From NCBI GenBank assembly GCA_030549495.1, contig JAUIRK010000627.1, positions 62,001-126,000 on the forward strand: a stretch of DNA of 64,000 bases, in the 5' to 3' direction. Below are positions 23,201-38,200 of this stretch, in pieces. Both the position numbers and the translations under genes were made by a program. Below the pieces are notes generated by a model. It was not told the DNA's origin, made no database searches, and saw nothing but the letters and a program-made list of their open reading frames with translations. Each line of letters begins with the position of its first letter. The first letter of the stretch is position 1. This stretch comes from Nectonema munidae (Eukaryota > Nematomorpha > Nectonematoida > Nectonematidae).

Positions 23201-26200
23201 AAAAGCTTTCGATTTGTTTTTTTGAATTAAACCCGATTCCGATACCAAAACGATTCTTAAATATACAGAATGTTGGATAAATAGTTATAACATAAGATTG
23301 CATTCTGTAGGGGTTTACGTACCGTATTTAATGGGAGTGTGGGTTGTTAGAATGCTGAACTTGTTAGACCAATGTCTTGGGTTTTAGTTCAGTCTTGTCG
23401 AGGCAAATTACCCAGAGAGTGATACAAGCAGCTTTAATATGCTATTTTGATGAAAATACTCTCTGGTACCAATACTAGTGCTTCTATCTCCCTGACGTTT
23501 TTTCAGGTTTTCTCTTCTATTTTTTAATTTTACGAAATTTAAGTCAATTCTAACTCTATGTAATTAATATTAAGAATTGCTTTTTGAAATAAATTTTTCA
23601 TATTTTTGAATTGTGCTAGCAACAGTAAGAATAAAAGTTATGTGCCAAAATATAGAGGTATCAATATTGAAACGATGAAAAGTACTAAAGATTTTTCAAA
23701 ATTATTGAAATGTGCTGATCAATTTTTGTTTTTCAAAAACTTGCTAAACGGTCTGGTATGTTATGAAAATTCGACTTTTATTAAATATTTTTTAAGTGTA
23801 CTACGAAAAGTCAAACATTTTAATGATTATTCTACGTTTTTTCAAACACATTTCTTTAAAAATGCTTTATTTTCTAAAGATTTTTTCTTATATATGCCAG
23901 ATCAGATGGAAACTCGTTAAAAGAAAATGTGTTTACAACATAATTATGAAAAAATTTGATTTCTACAAGATAACTCTTTCATGCGTTTCCAAGGCGCAAT
24001 TACGCTCGACTTGAATGCGGTGATGATGAGGAAAATATTCTTTAGATCTAAATCTAAAAATAATGTTCTTTAGATTCCACCAGCAGTGATGTTGAGCAAA
24101 ATATGGATTTTAATTTTAGTTTTGAAAAGTGTTTTTCAGATATGAAAAAAATGAAATCTGAACAAGAAAGAAACAATATAAAAACTGAACCTACAACAGC
24201 AGGTCCATTTTCAGCAGCAAGAAGAAAAGTAAAAACAGAAATTTCAAAACATTTGAAATATAAACTTATTGGAAACAATGAAAATCCTTTTGAATGGTGG
24301 AAAGCGAACAAAGATGAACTTCCAAGTTTGGCTCTTCTTTCAAAAAAGGGTTCACTGTAATTTCATCGTGGTAATTTCATCGCATAGTAAATTCATCGTG
24401 ATTCAAAACATCGTCGGTATTTTCATCGTGCAGTAATTACATCGTCTTACTAATTTTATGCTTGACGCTCAATTTTTTTTTTGTAAATATCCCTTTATAA
24501 TTTTTTTAAGTTTATTAGGAACAATTAAATTATTTTTTAGTTTTATTATAAAAAAAAATATCCTAAGAAAAGATATTTATATATACACAGAATTTGAGAA
24601 GAAGTAGAGACAATGACGACAAGTCTATATTAAAGCTGCTTTTCCTGCACTTAAAGACATTTTGAGGTATGAAGATACAAATAAATATGTAGTATACAGT
24701 TAGTAATTTTATAAAAATGTATGCATAATTGTATACGCAAATTGTGGGATTATCTTGTGACACCGCAAGGAAGTAATGGTTAATCCATAAATCTCGCGAT
24801 GAAAATACGAATGATGTATTGCATCACGATGAAATTACCGGATACCTCAAAAAAGTACTTATGTGTTCCTCCTTCTTCAGTAGAAAGCAAGCCAATTTTT
24901 AGTGTTGGTGGAAATATATACTTGCCAAAACGAAATCGTTTAGAAGCAATAACTGGAGAGATGCTTATGTTTTTGCACTATAATTTGCGAGTGCTCCAAT
25001 CCGATTACGTTTAATGAATTGAAAAAACGCTTTTTTATCATTAAAATGCACTGTTTTTATTGTTTGTTTTTATCATTTTGAACTCAACATTACATCTTTT
25101 ATTTAATTAAAATAGAACCATTGATAGATTTTTAAGGTAATGAACATAATCTGTATCTTTTATCGCGTAATGAACAACACTACAAAAGTTTTCTAACGAC
25201 TTTTTGAAATTTGGTAGAAATAGTCGTTAGAGAACTTTTTAGTATTTATTGATCATGTGCGCTAGAAGGCCATTCTAAAAGAAATCCTAAAATATTTATA
25301 TAGGATTTAATGATGTATTATGATGGCTTGAGGAGGAGGTGATGAACCGCTTGTGGGTTAAGCCAAATATCGACTGATTTGAGATGTGTAGCTGTGTGTG
25401 GGCAGTTGAATAGGTGTTATGTGGGTGTGTTTTGCAGAGAGGGCAGTGAGGCGAGGGGTGTGTTTTGGGGCTGATTTTGTGTAAATATTGGAAGAGAAAC
25501 GAGGATTTGTTTCATCTTAATTGGGCTAGAGTACGTCTGCTTTTGATTGACAAAGATTCTTCAGATTTATGTATGGTGGGTGGTGTAGAGTTAAGGTTTG
25601 AAGTTAAGAGTGGAGTAGAGTTAAGGTGAAGGTTAAGGATTGAAAGTGAATTGAGGTAAATGGTGACTGCTTGTGTGTAGATAGTTTGGTTGGTGAGTGC
25701 AGTGGTGTATGTGTTGACACGTGTGAAGTAAAATGTTTTTGTTTTTGTTGTTAAAGAGTGTGCTTTTAATGTGTCTGTGAGGTTTGGGGCAGTGTATAGG
25801 TTGTGAATGGGGTGAAGTATGTTAGCGCCTTTGGCTCTGAGGTTAGAAATGTGTATATTAATGTGGTATTGTAGAGGTAAGATAAGTGTTTCTGTGTGTA
25901 AGTGTTGTGTGTTTGTGTCACCTGTGACCAATCGGAGAGCTGTGCTTTGTGTTGTTTGTAGTTTGGAAAGATTTGTTTGAGATATGGAGTGTCCCCATAT
26001 TGTCGAACCTTACTCTCAGGTCGGACGTGGTATAGCTTTATATGTATTTGTTATGGTTTCTTTGTGTTTGCCCCAGGAAGTTCCGAATAGGGCTTTGAGT
26101 ATATTGAGTGTTTTACTTGCTGATTCTTTGGTGTTGAGTATGTGTCTGTTGGAGTTTGGGGACGAATGTGATGCCTAGGATTTTTGGGTGTGTGTCAGTC

Positions 26201-29200
26201 TCTATGATAGTTTTGTTGATTTTTATATTTAGTTTTGTGTTGTGTTCAGAATTATATTGTGTAAAGGGTGTTACTTGTGACTTTGTGTGATTAAGTTTGA
26301 GTTTATTATCGATGTATGTCTGTGCGTTGAGAGTGGCTTTTGTGATGCTTTAGTTGGGGGATGTATTGGTGGGATGCGTAAGTAAAAACCTTAACTTGGT
26401 TGTTGGTGGGAGGCATGTCGCTCATGTAAATGTTGAATAGTATAGGGGAGAGAGAGCTCCCTTCTAGTACCCATGGCGTATATGGCGTGATCGTGAGAGA
26501 GTAGTGTTATGTTTTGTATAAGTGCTTCTACCGCGTTGATAGTTAGCTAGATATCTGGCATATTGCGTGTTAATGTTTGTTTTGTGGATGATTTTGTGTA
26601 TGAGAAGATAATGTAGATTTTGTGTATGAGAAGAATCTGCTCCTAGTGATTTGCAGTTGTTGATGTGGATGGCTTGTTGTGTGTCTATTGTCGTGATGTG
26701 TATGCATTTTTTAGGAGTTTTTGTAGTTATGATTCTTTGGGATTTGTTTGTAGCTTTCGGAGCTATATTGGTAAACTGTTTATTGAAAGTGTTTGCGATG
26801 TCTGTCTTTCATTTTGATTGTGTTTATAATAAAATTGTTCTTTTTTTGAACTGTTAGATTATACTAATAACGAGATAGTGTAGCCTACCTTCACCATCCT
26901 TTAATATAATGATAATAATAATACTCGGTTTTATGGCCAGATCAGCAAGCTAGGGTTCAGCCTGTGTCTTCACCATTGTCTGGTCCGAAGCCCAGAATGC
27001 GAAAGGAGGAGGAAAGGAAGGGCATCCAACATGTTATTGCCAAAAAATTTCTTACAACTATCGCTTGAAAGGAATAGAAACAATTATTTATTTATGATTA
27101 ATTGCGAGGTAAAGAAGAAGTTGGAAACTTTATTGAAATGTTGTAATATTTCGCCATTTTCCGCTTTTTCACACTTCTATATAAAATTTGAGAAACGACG
27201 TGTGTAAGAAAGTCTATAATGCTTGCAGGTTTATTGCCTTGCGCCAATAAACTTTTTTCTCCTTTACCTTTTACATTATTCATTTAGTAACTTTATGGTG
27301 ACTCTTCACCGAGGCGAGCATCCTTTCCTTCATCTTTTTAATTAATCACTTAGAATGAGCTTTTAAAGTTTTCATTTTACCTATTTTCTTCTTCTGCAGT
27401 ACTTCGTCAACTTTAAATTGGCACCTCAAGGAAACGCTCTCCCAAATTCCAGCGCACCCGACTCCAAAGGGATGAGTGAATACGCCAAAAATTTCATCTC
27501 CTACCTCGGCATCGCCAGCCAGCTCCCCAATCTCCTCCTTTCTCTCATCAACTGCTTCACACAGTTCAAGTCGGACACGAAACAACGAATTCCCTACGCT
27601 ATCGTGATCAACATTGTTTTGTGCATTGGGACTGTGGTATTGGCCATGCTCGATACATCCAGTACTTTTATTCTCCATTCCGAACTGAAAGAATTCTTTC
27701 ACGCGCATTCTTCATGATATCATCACTGGGTGATGATGTTGAATCAAGTTCTTTCTTGACCAACTGTGTATGCAGTTGGGAACTATCGGATGTGAGGATC
27801 TCTAGATCTTGAGATGCTAATGCTCTCAAGAAGAACACACACTCTGACAGAAGTAGATTTCAGAAATTTTCCTAGATAGGTTTATTTGACAAAAAAATTC
27901 TCTTAGTTCATATTTTACAGTATTAAAAATGGTAAACTTGAAGTACCTCGCTCAAAAGTATCAAAAAAATAAAAGTTTACACCAGGACCACATGACCAGT
28001 TTCGAAAAGAAATTTCGTATTTTTAATTTAACTTTTTTTCGTACTTTAAAATCGTATCGAAATTTCGGGAAAAAAACTTAAACGTAATGCCGTAAACAAA
28101 CATGATCAAAAAGATTTGTTTGTTTTTTACTTTGAGAATATATGCTTTCAATATTAATACTCTCTTTTAATTTTTACTATTTTAATTAATTTAATGAGAC
28201 AGTTTAAGGTAGTTAATTTAAAAAAATATACTTTGTTAAGTAAAATTCAAAAAGATTAACTTTAATATCTAATGTTATATAACAAATTTATGTAAAATTA
28301 GAAAAACGTTGTAAACATTTATTCAAAAGTCAAGTAAGAAGCCTTTTTTCTCCAAACAAATCTATTTATTAAAATACATAGTGGTGCAATATAAAATTCG
28401 CTTTTCTCGCGCACCATATATTGATTTTAAAAATAGCCTAATCACGCATTTAGAGAATGTTCGCAATGCAGAAAAAAATTTGAAGAATTGATCCTCTATC
28501 GTCACGAGAGCAATCTGAAGAATCTTACATTTTAGATTTTTCATTCCATTTTGGATGATGCTTTAATGGCCATGACACTCATTTATTTTATCCATGGATG
28601 CATTAGTTTCCAATAAAGGGTATTTATTTACGCATGCTGATGCGGTCATCCAATACATCTCTAGCAGGGTCATTGCTGTTAATTGTTTTTTGACGCGCTT
28701 AAAAATTATAAAAAAAATACCAATTCCAAAATATGTATCAAAAGCGTTTATAGGAATTATTTATTTCGATTATTGTTGCCATAACTGTATTACCGTATAT
28801 TTCGGTGTATAAGTCCACCTACAGATAAGTCGGACCCCAAAAATGAGAGTAATTTTTTTTTATGATTTTTGCTAATATCTGAGGTATAAGTCGACCTCTA
28901 AAATGCACAACTCTCCTAAATTATCGGCTAGCCCAAGCAGCAGTCTAAAAGTTGAAATACGAAAATCACCTATGTTATCGTCTAACCGAAAAAGCAGTGT
29001 AAAAGTTCCCATATATAAAACCCCGGGTACCAATTTACTGGTATGTTATTACAAATGTTGTTATTACTTACAATATGAAATAATATATAAGAACCTAAAT
29101 CTCTATAGCTTACATACTCATATACTTCCACTTCTTTTTCTCTCTAATTCAGTCTGTTCCTAATTCTCCTACTAACCAGATAAAATTCTTTAAATCTTGC

Positions 29201-32200
29201 ACCAATATGGGACAAGATTTAAAGTTTTGTTTCTGTGGACCCTCAATTTTGGGACGGTTTTGGAGGGCTAAAAGTTCTATTTCTACACCGAAATATACGG
29301 TAATTAATATTGAATTTATAAAAACAATTTGCTATTATTGTTATTTGATAATATTTTTTGGATCTTGATCTTTAGTATCCAGTCTGTGTAAAAACTAGAG
29401 ATGTAGTGTAATTAATTTTTTAGCGCATGGGGATATCATAATTGCTATTCTAAGCAAACGCGAGTTTTTTTTTTTAAATTTAGAGAGATGTCAATGTATA
29501 TGTGTTATAATAATGAAATACTTATGGTAAAATTTTTTGATAAAGTAAAAATTCTGAAAAAACTCCGTTGTATATAGAAAAATATTCGAAAATTGTGGAT
29601 GCGGGTGTTGAAACTTAAATGATCCGCGGATGATGATGTTAAAAGGATGTAAAAAAATTTGCGGATAATGCGCCTCAGCGGATGTGGATATCCAATACAT
29701 CTCTAGTAAAAACTTTGTCAAAATCAGAGCTTCTAAACTCACTTTGACATAGTTAAAGTGATAGCGGCTTAAAATATTTTTTAGCAAAGCATGTTACTTT
29801 GTATTAGGGTCGTGCGTGAGTAAATCTTTTAAGCCCGCGCACTTTCAAAAAAGGGGAGGAGCACCCACTGATCCTACAAAATAATATTTTACCTGCGTAT
29901 CCCATATCTCCGATTTCTGCGTATATGCTTTTAAGCTTTTTCTTTGGTGTTGTGGTAAATGCATGTGTTCAGCATTTAATTAAATATTTTTAATTCATCT
30001 GGATACCTAACATGAAATTATAGAAGATAAGTTGTACACGCTTTTTTTGAGGCTGAAAATAATAATAAGTGCCATAGACGTATTCAGCGATGATGCATTA
30101 CTTCTTGCATACCTTTAATAGTCGGATAATAGTGTGAAAGATGAGAAGAAAATTTGCATTTAACAACAATGAATCTGAATATTTTGGGAAAAAAGGACAT
30201 CAAATTCATCATGCCTTTGACATCTTATCTTATATCAATGCAAATTATAGGCTGTGATTGGTTCACTTACTCCTGAATACGCATACAATTAATGCCTAGT
30301 GTAGCTTAAGTGGACTTGAGAGTCGGATGCGACACATAGATCAAAATTATATTATAAATATTGCAATTTGGTGAATATCAAACATAGTCCATGCTTTTCA
30401 ATCGAGTTTGTAGACTAGAAAATATACTCGATATAGACAAAATATTTATAACGGCATGACTTTTTAATCGCACCCGCTCCAAAATTTTTCTAAACGAAGT
30501 ATCCCTACACCCACACTGGCTTACCAATTAGCGTGGGGCTCTAGTGTGTATACTAATCTTAACACTGGCTTTTAACATCTGTGAGAAATCATTTCAACTG
30601 TATTAGCCTTGTGTGTACAGTGTACACAGTAAACTTTAAGGTAACACTTTTCCTCCGTGTTATAAAGAAAGTTTTTGTGATTTTAAATAAAAAAAGTCTG
30701 CTTTATGCATCCGATAAGTTATGTATTTCTTGTTTCACTTGTCTTTATATCTTCTCCTCTCTTTCTTCAGGTCAAACTGGGCTCTTTTTTGCGTTCACAA
30801 TGGCTACCGTCGTTATCATGAATGCTGCTACTGCTGTTTACCAAAATTGTATGTTTGGACTGGTTGCAGTTTTGCCATTCAAATACACAAATGCTTTAAT
30901 CATAGGTTAGTCATTCGTTTTTAATTAAACAATTTCAAACCACTTGAAGCATTTTTTACTTTTACTTCGGATAAAATTTTCTTACGAGAAGTAATTAATT
31001 CTTCGCTTTAAATGTCATATTTATGCATTTATATTATATAATTTTTAAAGTATCGACGCCTTGCCGTATTTTGTAAATGAACTAAACCATTACCATTCGA
31101 ATTCAATTTTCTTTTATTATTTACAAAATGTTTATGTAAAAATACAGCATCATTCAAAATTTTTGCATGTAAAAATATCTTCCATATTTACTTTGCTAAT
31201 AGTTTACTTGTTTTCCATTATTTTTGTAAATTTTTTTTGTATGACCGATATATCCAATAAAAACATTGCCTGCTTTCAAAACATCCAATTGGTTGTTGTA
31301 TTTTCAAACGATCATTGTAGCAAATGAGTCAATAAAATAATTGTATTGAACAGGATTGGGGATTCATAGTTTAAAGAGATAAGAGTAGGAGTCAGCATCT
31401 AATAAAATTTAGAAAATCTCTGAGTCGGAATTTTATAAGTCTTAAGAGATATTTTCCCACCTACTCCAAATCCAGGTGTTGAAATAAGATACCTGTGCGT
31501 GTAATCTTGTATTCTATCAGCGTGATAAAAAGAAGTTACGCTTTGAGACAAGGAGAGAAAGTAACATCAGCTATTATGCATCGCTGAGACAGCTCATTTA
31601 ATTTGAGGTAGGCGAAAATTGGACTTATTCGACTTTTTTATGTTGTCAGTATTGCATACAAATAACCTTCAATCGCCGAACAGATGATAGGAATGATCAC
31701 GATGTGGAATCGAATTCAGATCAACTAGATCGAGACCCTACGCTCTCACCAATAGGCCACCTGCCGACCGCTATTTAAGCGTAAATTTTCACATTTAAAA
31801 CCGTGACTTCAGGTCGGTACAAGTAAAATACTTCAACCCAATGAGATTTATGTATATGTATATATCAGAGGTGCACATCCTCAAAATTTTGGGGCAGGGG
31901 CGAACATGGTTTTATAATTTTCAAAATTTATTATAAAAGAATTTTTGTCTAATGAACACACAACCATTATTACCCGACATTATACACGCACTGTAAGCTC
32001 TCAATCCTACCTTAACCGCGGATAATTGTACGGATTTTATCAAGTCCAATCAATTAGTGAGGAACCGTTATAACGCCGTAACCGGGGTCCATAATAACTA
32101 CGCACGTTATAATTTTCCAATACAAGTTGAATAATATTTACATAGACGGATTTTTTTCAGTTGGTTATATAGAAAACAGTACATAGCACTCCTAAAACTA

Positions 32201-35200
32201 AACTTAGAAAAGTACTAAAGTGTAAAAGAAATGTCACAAACAACCTGTAAGTTTTATTACAAAATTTTTATTAGAACAAAAAAAACATTTATGTACGTAC
32301 ACTTGAAAACTCTTCTTTTATGCAAAATAGTCGGTAATAAGTTTTTGTTTAGCTTCTTTTTTTGAAATATTTTCTGCAAAACGCAAAATATTTTTTAGTT
32401 GCATTAGTTTAATTGAATCAACTTCTTGTGTTTGTAGCCATTCTAAACTTTGTTTCATTGAAGGGTTAGCATTATATAATTAGATCATATAAACCCTAAC
32501 CCTCATATGTCATTAAAATTTACAACTTTTGAAATGAAGCATGAATTATCGCATTCTTAGAAAATAAATATTTTACTTCATTTTCAAATCTGAACATATC
32601 TATTAACGAGAGTAAGATTATACTTATATAATTGATTAGCCAAGAAATTCCCCTTTATTTTCCTAACCTACAAAAATTTGTTAAAAATAATATCAATTTA
32701 TCAAAAACCCATTTATAATTTCCATTAGTATCTGTTCTCAGAAGACTTCTTAATTCAAGAACAGATTTTGATTGATTAATGATTGAGGAGAAATATGTTT
32801 TTCGTGAAATGTCTTATAGCAATTTTTCGATTGAAATGAGACAGCCCTATGCTGATGATACAAAGATTGGTGTGAAGTTTTGTTTCGATTTGCCAGTACA
32901 TATGAGTGTGAGCAATTGTTTTCCCCGCCAATTGTTATTAAAACGATATCCCGAAACAGATTGGAAGTTAGTAATGATATAAGAGTTGCATTGGCCGAAA
33001 CAGAGCCAAACTTAGACAAAGTAGATTCACCCATCCCTTTGACATTGATTCAATTATTGAGACAATTTTTTGAATACAGTAGTTTATATGTTGATTTATT
33101 TTTTTAGATGAGATCCGAGCTATTAAAATAAGTATAAAGAGCCTGCAAATCCAAAAATTTTTGCAGAGTTTGTGAACCAGTGTTCTAGCTCAACAAAAGA
33201 ACAAAATCATTCATATATGATAGATCACTACTCCTTTATCCCTCATTATTGCAATTTACTAGTTATTGAAACCGATGCTCACAGTTGACTTTTCTATCGC
33301 TAGATATGCTTAAAATTAAATTTAATATTTTTAGCTACAAAATGTTACCAAATTAGATTAGAAAACAAAGAATCATCTTGTATCTTTATATTATACCTAC
33401 TATTAACAGATGTTTTAACACATCTTCATTTTGTAGTCCGACACATGTAAAGTAGGCAGTTTGTTAGAAAATTATCGGAAATATTTAAAAGAAACCTAAA
33501 TTTCCCTTAAAAACACTGCATAAACCAAATTCTAGCCGTAACTCAAGAGGCCATTTAAAAATAGACACAAAAATTGTGAGACTGTTGACATTTTATAGTA
33601 AAAAATTGACCTAAAAATAAAACATTTTAAAATGGGAATTTTACATGAAAAAATAATTAGTAATCCTTAGTAATCTACAATTTTTATAAAAAAATTAAAA
33701 AAAAACTTTTATAAAATGTGTATTTATAAAAAATGTATTGATAAAAAAATGTCAATTTTTAAGCTAAATTGTAAAAATATTTTATTATGATAACAAGAAT
33801 ACAAATAGTAGGATAATTTATAGCATTTGATTTTTTGTTGATAGAAGATATATATTGAGAATTGCACATCTTTTACAAATTTTTAGAGTTCTAAATAACT
33901 TAAAAAATGCAAACTAAATATTAATTTTTGTAAAAATATTTATTACCGATCTTAAAAAAATTTAAGTTGAATCTAAAGATAAAATACTCTTAAAACTTGG
34001 AAAAGTTACTTAAATTTGAAAACATTTCCCTTGAACTTGGAAACATTTCACTTGAACTTGTAGTGCTATAAATGGTACTAGATACTCGATTTAATTTTTA
34101 AATACAATTTTGTCTTTAATAATAATTTTTAAACTTTATTTATCCATAAAATTTTAAAATTAAAGTATTTAATTTAGTAGTTCTTCAAGCATTCTCAAAA
34201 ATGTTAATTAAAAAAGGTGACTCTATTGCTTTTAACTGGCCTAGTGATCACTCAGTTAATCACAAACTGAAAGATAAAGGAAAATCTAGGGATCAGTAAC
34301 ATCAACAGAGATCGCTCTCTTTCTTGGTGATTTTATTCTGCACGATATCAATAGTTTGTTTAGTGATGGAGTTTGTATGGAAAATTTTATTTCATTTTTA
34401 GGAAATAATCTTTGCGGAACCATAGTCTCTGTTTTGAATTTGATAACGATTTACACTTCGCCGAGCATTCGCCTTTCTGCAATCTGGTACTTCATCGGCA
34501 CAATGCTCATCTTGATTATTTGCTTTGACACCTTTTACCTCCTTCCTTTAGTGGTAATTTCATTTTTCTTGATCTTCAAAGGCGACCTACGAAATATAAA
34601 TCGTATGCTTTAGCTTTGGGTCTGGTCAACGCTCAGCCAATCACTTTTACCGACTCGCTCCAATTATTTTTAATCAATTAGTTAGTTAGATTTGGTATTC
34701 ATATTTATTCTCAAAATTTTAATAACGACATTAAATTTAAATGCTATCGTATCCAAAAATGACGCAATAGATCGAAAAACCCTGGACAACAGCTATAATT
34801 TAACCTTCAAGGTGTAATTACTTAGGAAATTTATGAATTTACAGAAATCCTTAGAGATTTCGTGTAATTCCTAGGCATTTCATCAAATTACTCGAGTGTT
34901 TTTTACTAATAAAATCACTCTACCGAAGAATTTGTTTCTTACATTAATTATGTCACTAGCGTCACCACATAAAAGCTATTAATAAGGATATCACTGAAAA
35001 CTTTGCGTCATGCCACCAATGAAAATCACATTTAAACTTTCAATCAATCATCATGTCACGTTGTCAATTAAAATTAAAGAGACATATAGGCAAAAATATA
35101 TGATTGTTTCCGAGGAATACGAAGTGACGTATGGTGACATAGAAAGGCCTATATATTTTTAGGTGACTGTAGTGACAGTCTTAGTAATAGCAAAGATACA

Positions 35201-38200
35201 TATAAATATAAGCTTACTAAGTGAAGTATGGTGGCATGGATGGAAAGGCCTATATATTTTGAAGTGATCGTGGTGACGATCTTTATAATACCAAAGATAC
35301 ATATGAGTATAAATGTTTAATTAATTAAATAACAATTTGAGTATAACCTATTTCAATAGATCTTTGACAAAAGTATGCAAAATTTTTACTATTTTACTTA
35401 TGTGATTGATTAGAGATGATTACTAGAAGAGGTTAATTCCAAATAACGGAAGTGGTAATCTGTCAATATATCATTTTTACAAAGAAGATGGACGAACAGG
35501 GCGTATCTTTTTTAAGTTTTGCTTCTTAAACCCCTCTTACTCTCTTCTGTATATTGAAAATAGCAAATACTAGAAAATTGGAATATTTTATTTTCTTCTT
35601 TGATCATTTAAGATTTTAAACATATTAGAATATATAAAGTTCTCACTTCTTCAAATGATGCGCCTTTCTATATAAGATTGGGTAAGTACATAAGGATTTG
35701 GCTTTCTATTTCATGTAATTACCCCAGCTACTTGATATATTACCAGTTAGCCATTTGCTGACACCTCTTTTTTGATCATCATAAATAAATTTGTCTGAAT
35801 TGATCCACGAAACTTTTGGAATATTTTTTCTGTTCATTTAAAACACAAACAAGAAAAAGTTAAATGTTTAACTTTTAACAATTATTTTGTTTTTAGTCTA
35901 TTATTTTATTTTGTGTCATTTAATTCTTAGAAGAACTGGGTTTGCACTGTAGTCCTCTTTTTGGAGTTTTACTCAATCAATCATTAAGGCTTTTTCTAGG
36001 ATTTAGATGGCGTTAAGTTATATGATCTAACGATGGCAATGATATTTTTGTCAAATATTATTCAATTATAGAACGGAAATTTTGCTTTATTGATCACCAT
36101 TTCAAACACTAGGATAATTTTTTTACCGCCGCAGACATAATAGTTATGATCATTTACTAAGCACAAAAATTGGATTTATATTCTTCTGTATTTTCAATAT
36201 AATCTTCAGTAAAAGTGACAGTCACTAAATATTGTCCTCATGTAATAATTTGGGAAAAAGTAGAAATGAAAATTGTGCGCCTAGATATGAAAAGTATACG
36301 ATAAGTGTTCAAAATTCTGCTCCTCAAAAGGGTAAGCAAAAGACTTTTTCTTTTACATGGAAACTGAATGACTTTCAAGTGCCATTTAATTTGATGAACT
36401 TGACTATTTTGTTTAGAAGTTTTATTCCTTCCATAAAAACAAGTCAGAAGTTTCTTTGAAGAAGACTAACAGCACTATTCAATCGTATTCCTCTAGTCCC
36501 ACTCGTCTATGGTCTGATTACTTTTCCGTTTTTAAAAAGGTATCATTCTTCATATTTAGGTACGAGGAAAATTTCCGTATTTACTTCCATAGCTATCCTA
36601 ACACATGATATTCTTGTGCACACATGGAGTGTACTTTGTTGTCAGTATAGGGTCAGTGTTAGGATTAGTTTATTTAAAATTGTTAGGGTAAATAATATAT
36701 TATTTTATTAATAATAATTATAGGAGCTAGATTTCGTTTGTTTTAAATAACCCCTTGCACACTGCGCACACATATTTTTAATGCGGATGTACCCACAGTT
36801 GCACGTATCTCCTTTCCATGTAAGCTTTCTCATCATTTCCTATCATGGCTTTAATTTGCAGGCTATATTTGTCTCGTAACATAGCCTTTTCAAAGTTTTT
36901 CCTTTGAAAAAAATTTTCTGTTGAGTTAGATTCGCTGATATATTACCCTCTTTTGAAGTCGGCATCGAAACCCACGCTATGCTCAATTTCACAAATACAA
37001 ATTTCGATTGCATAAATTCATTTTGAATGCCAACACGTTTATTAAGAAAAATATGCGAAAAATTTTTACATTAAAAAATTATTCTAACTTTTTCTTGCTG
37101 ACTATTACCTATCGAATTGATTTTTCCCACATACAACTATAAAAACATATCTTCTAAATATTTATACTTGCTAAAAATATTGATGTGTTGTTCTTATCTG
37201 CGTATTCACTTGGTTTGAATCGAATTGAAAACCTGTTTTCCGTAAAAATCAACGTTTAACAAACTGATACCAAGAGCAAATAATGGAAACGAATTGAAAA
37301 GTAATATTATAAGTGTCTGTAGCAGTCTCGTTTCTCTTGTTAGTGTTTTCATATTTTTTAATATTTTTCTAACAAACTTGTTCTCAATCAAAATTTTATG
37401 CTTGTAAAATTGACCTTAAACCAGAATCCATTAATCCGATTTCCTCTTTATCAGTACAAATAATTTTTTTCTTAAACTTTCCTGACTCTATTTACATTTG
37501 AATTCATGAAAGATAAAGTGATTTTTTTTTAATAAAATCAACTTAGCATTTGGCGTTTTTTTTAATATTTGAGCTATTCTAGTAATTTTTCTGTCTTATA
37601 TATTAACTCCATAAAGTTTGACAGCCAAAATTTTGTCCTTTTTACAATCTGGGCAATTTTATTATTCCCAGAGGAATATTTATTTTTTTCTGCTCTGCGT
37701 ATCACTAAATACACTCCTGTGAATCAAAGAAATTTGAATTATCTGTGTTTCAATCATCCTAAAATTGGGCCGTAGGTTCTCTAGATTCCTTACTTTGATA
37801 CTATGAGATCTTCAATTCTATGAATCTTATTTGCTTATAGTTGACGCAAGCGGTTCAATTGTGCCTCTTTGGTGAAAACACTCCATGCTTACTTTTAGGT
37901 TAATTAATAGAAATTGGCATATTTTCATGTTTTGGAGTCGATTACTAAATCTTTCGATTCCATAGCTCTCTCTCTCTTTAACATATGTTTTTCGTACAGA
38001 ATGTAAAAACCGTCGTTCATCCGTAACAAATTGTTTCTTGTTTTTTCTCTTTATAGTCCTTTGATAAGTTTAGTGTCCACCTTTTCTCTCTTTTTGCAAA
38101 TTCGATTCCGTTTTTTTTAATTCTATTTTGTCTTTTTGCAATTCTATCTGAATTAAAATTTTTGATTTTGTTGTGTTTTTATTGTTATTACATTTGTTAA

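Larger units (their letters stand above)
19846..23320. other. ENT intron (19477-27399), repeat-poor part
   Basis: AT-rich intronic DNA. Apart from the partial MITE at 20614 and TA repeats I see no gene, RNA or clear mobile element. Confidence 0.4.

Noticed and set aside
25984-26857. Plus-strand ORFs 25984-26178 and 26651-26857
   Set aside because: Antisense to the LINE; open only because the T/G-rich strand is poor in stop codons.
27346-27812. Antisense ORF 27346-27708 and plus ORF 27621-27812
   Set aside because: Shadows of the ENT exon 27400-27661, whose own frame shows two membrane helices and family motifs.
36232-36416. 5' part of the ORF 36232-36459 as an ENT loop exon
   Set aside because: A stop precedes it without a usable acceptor, and the frame of the real loop exon (36417-36539) differs and joins both neighbours in phase 0.
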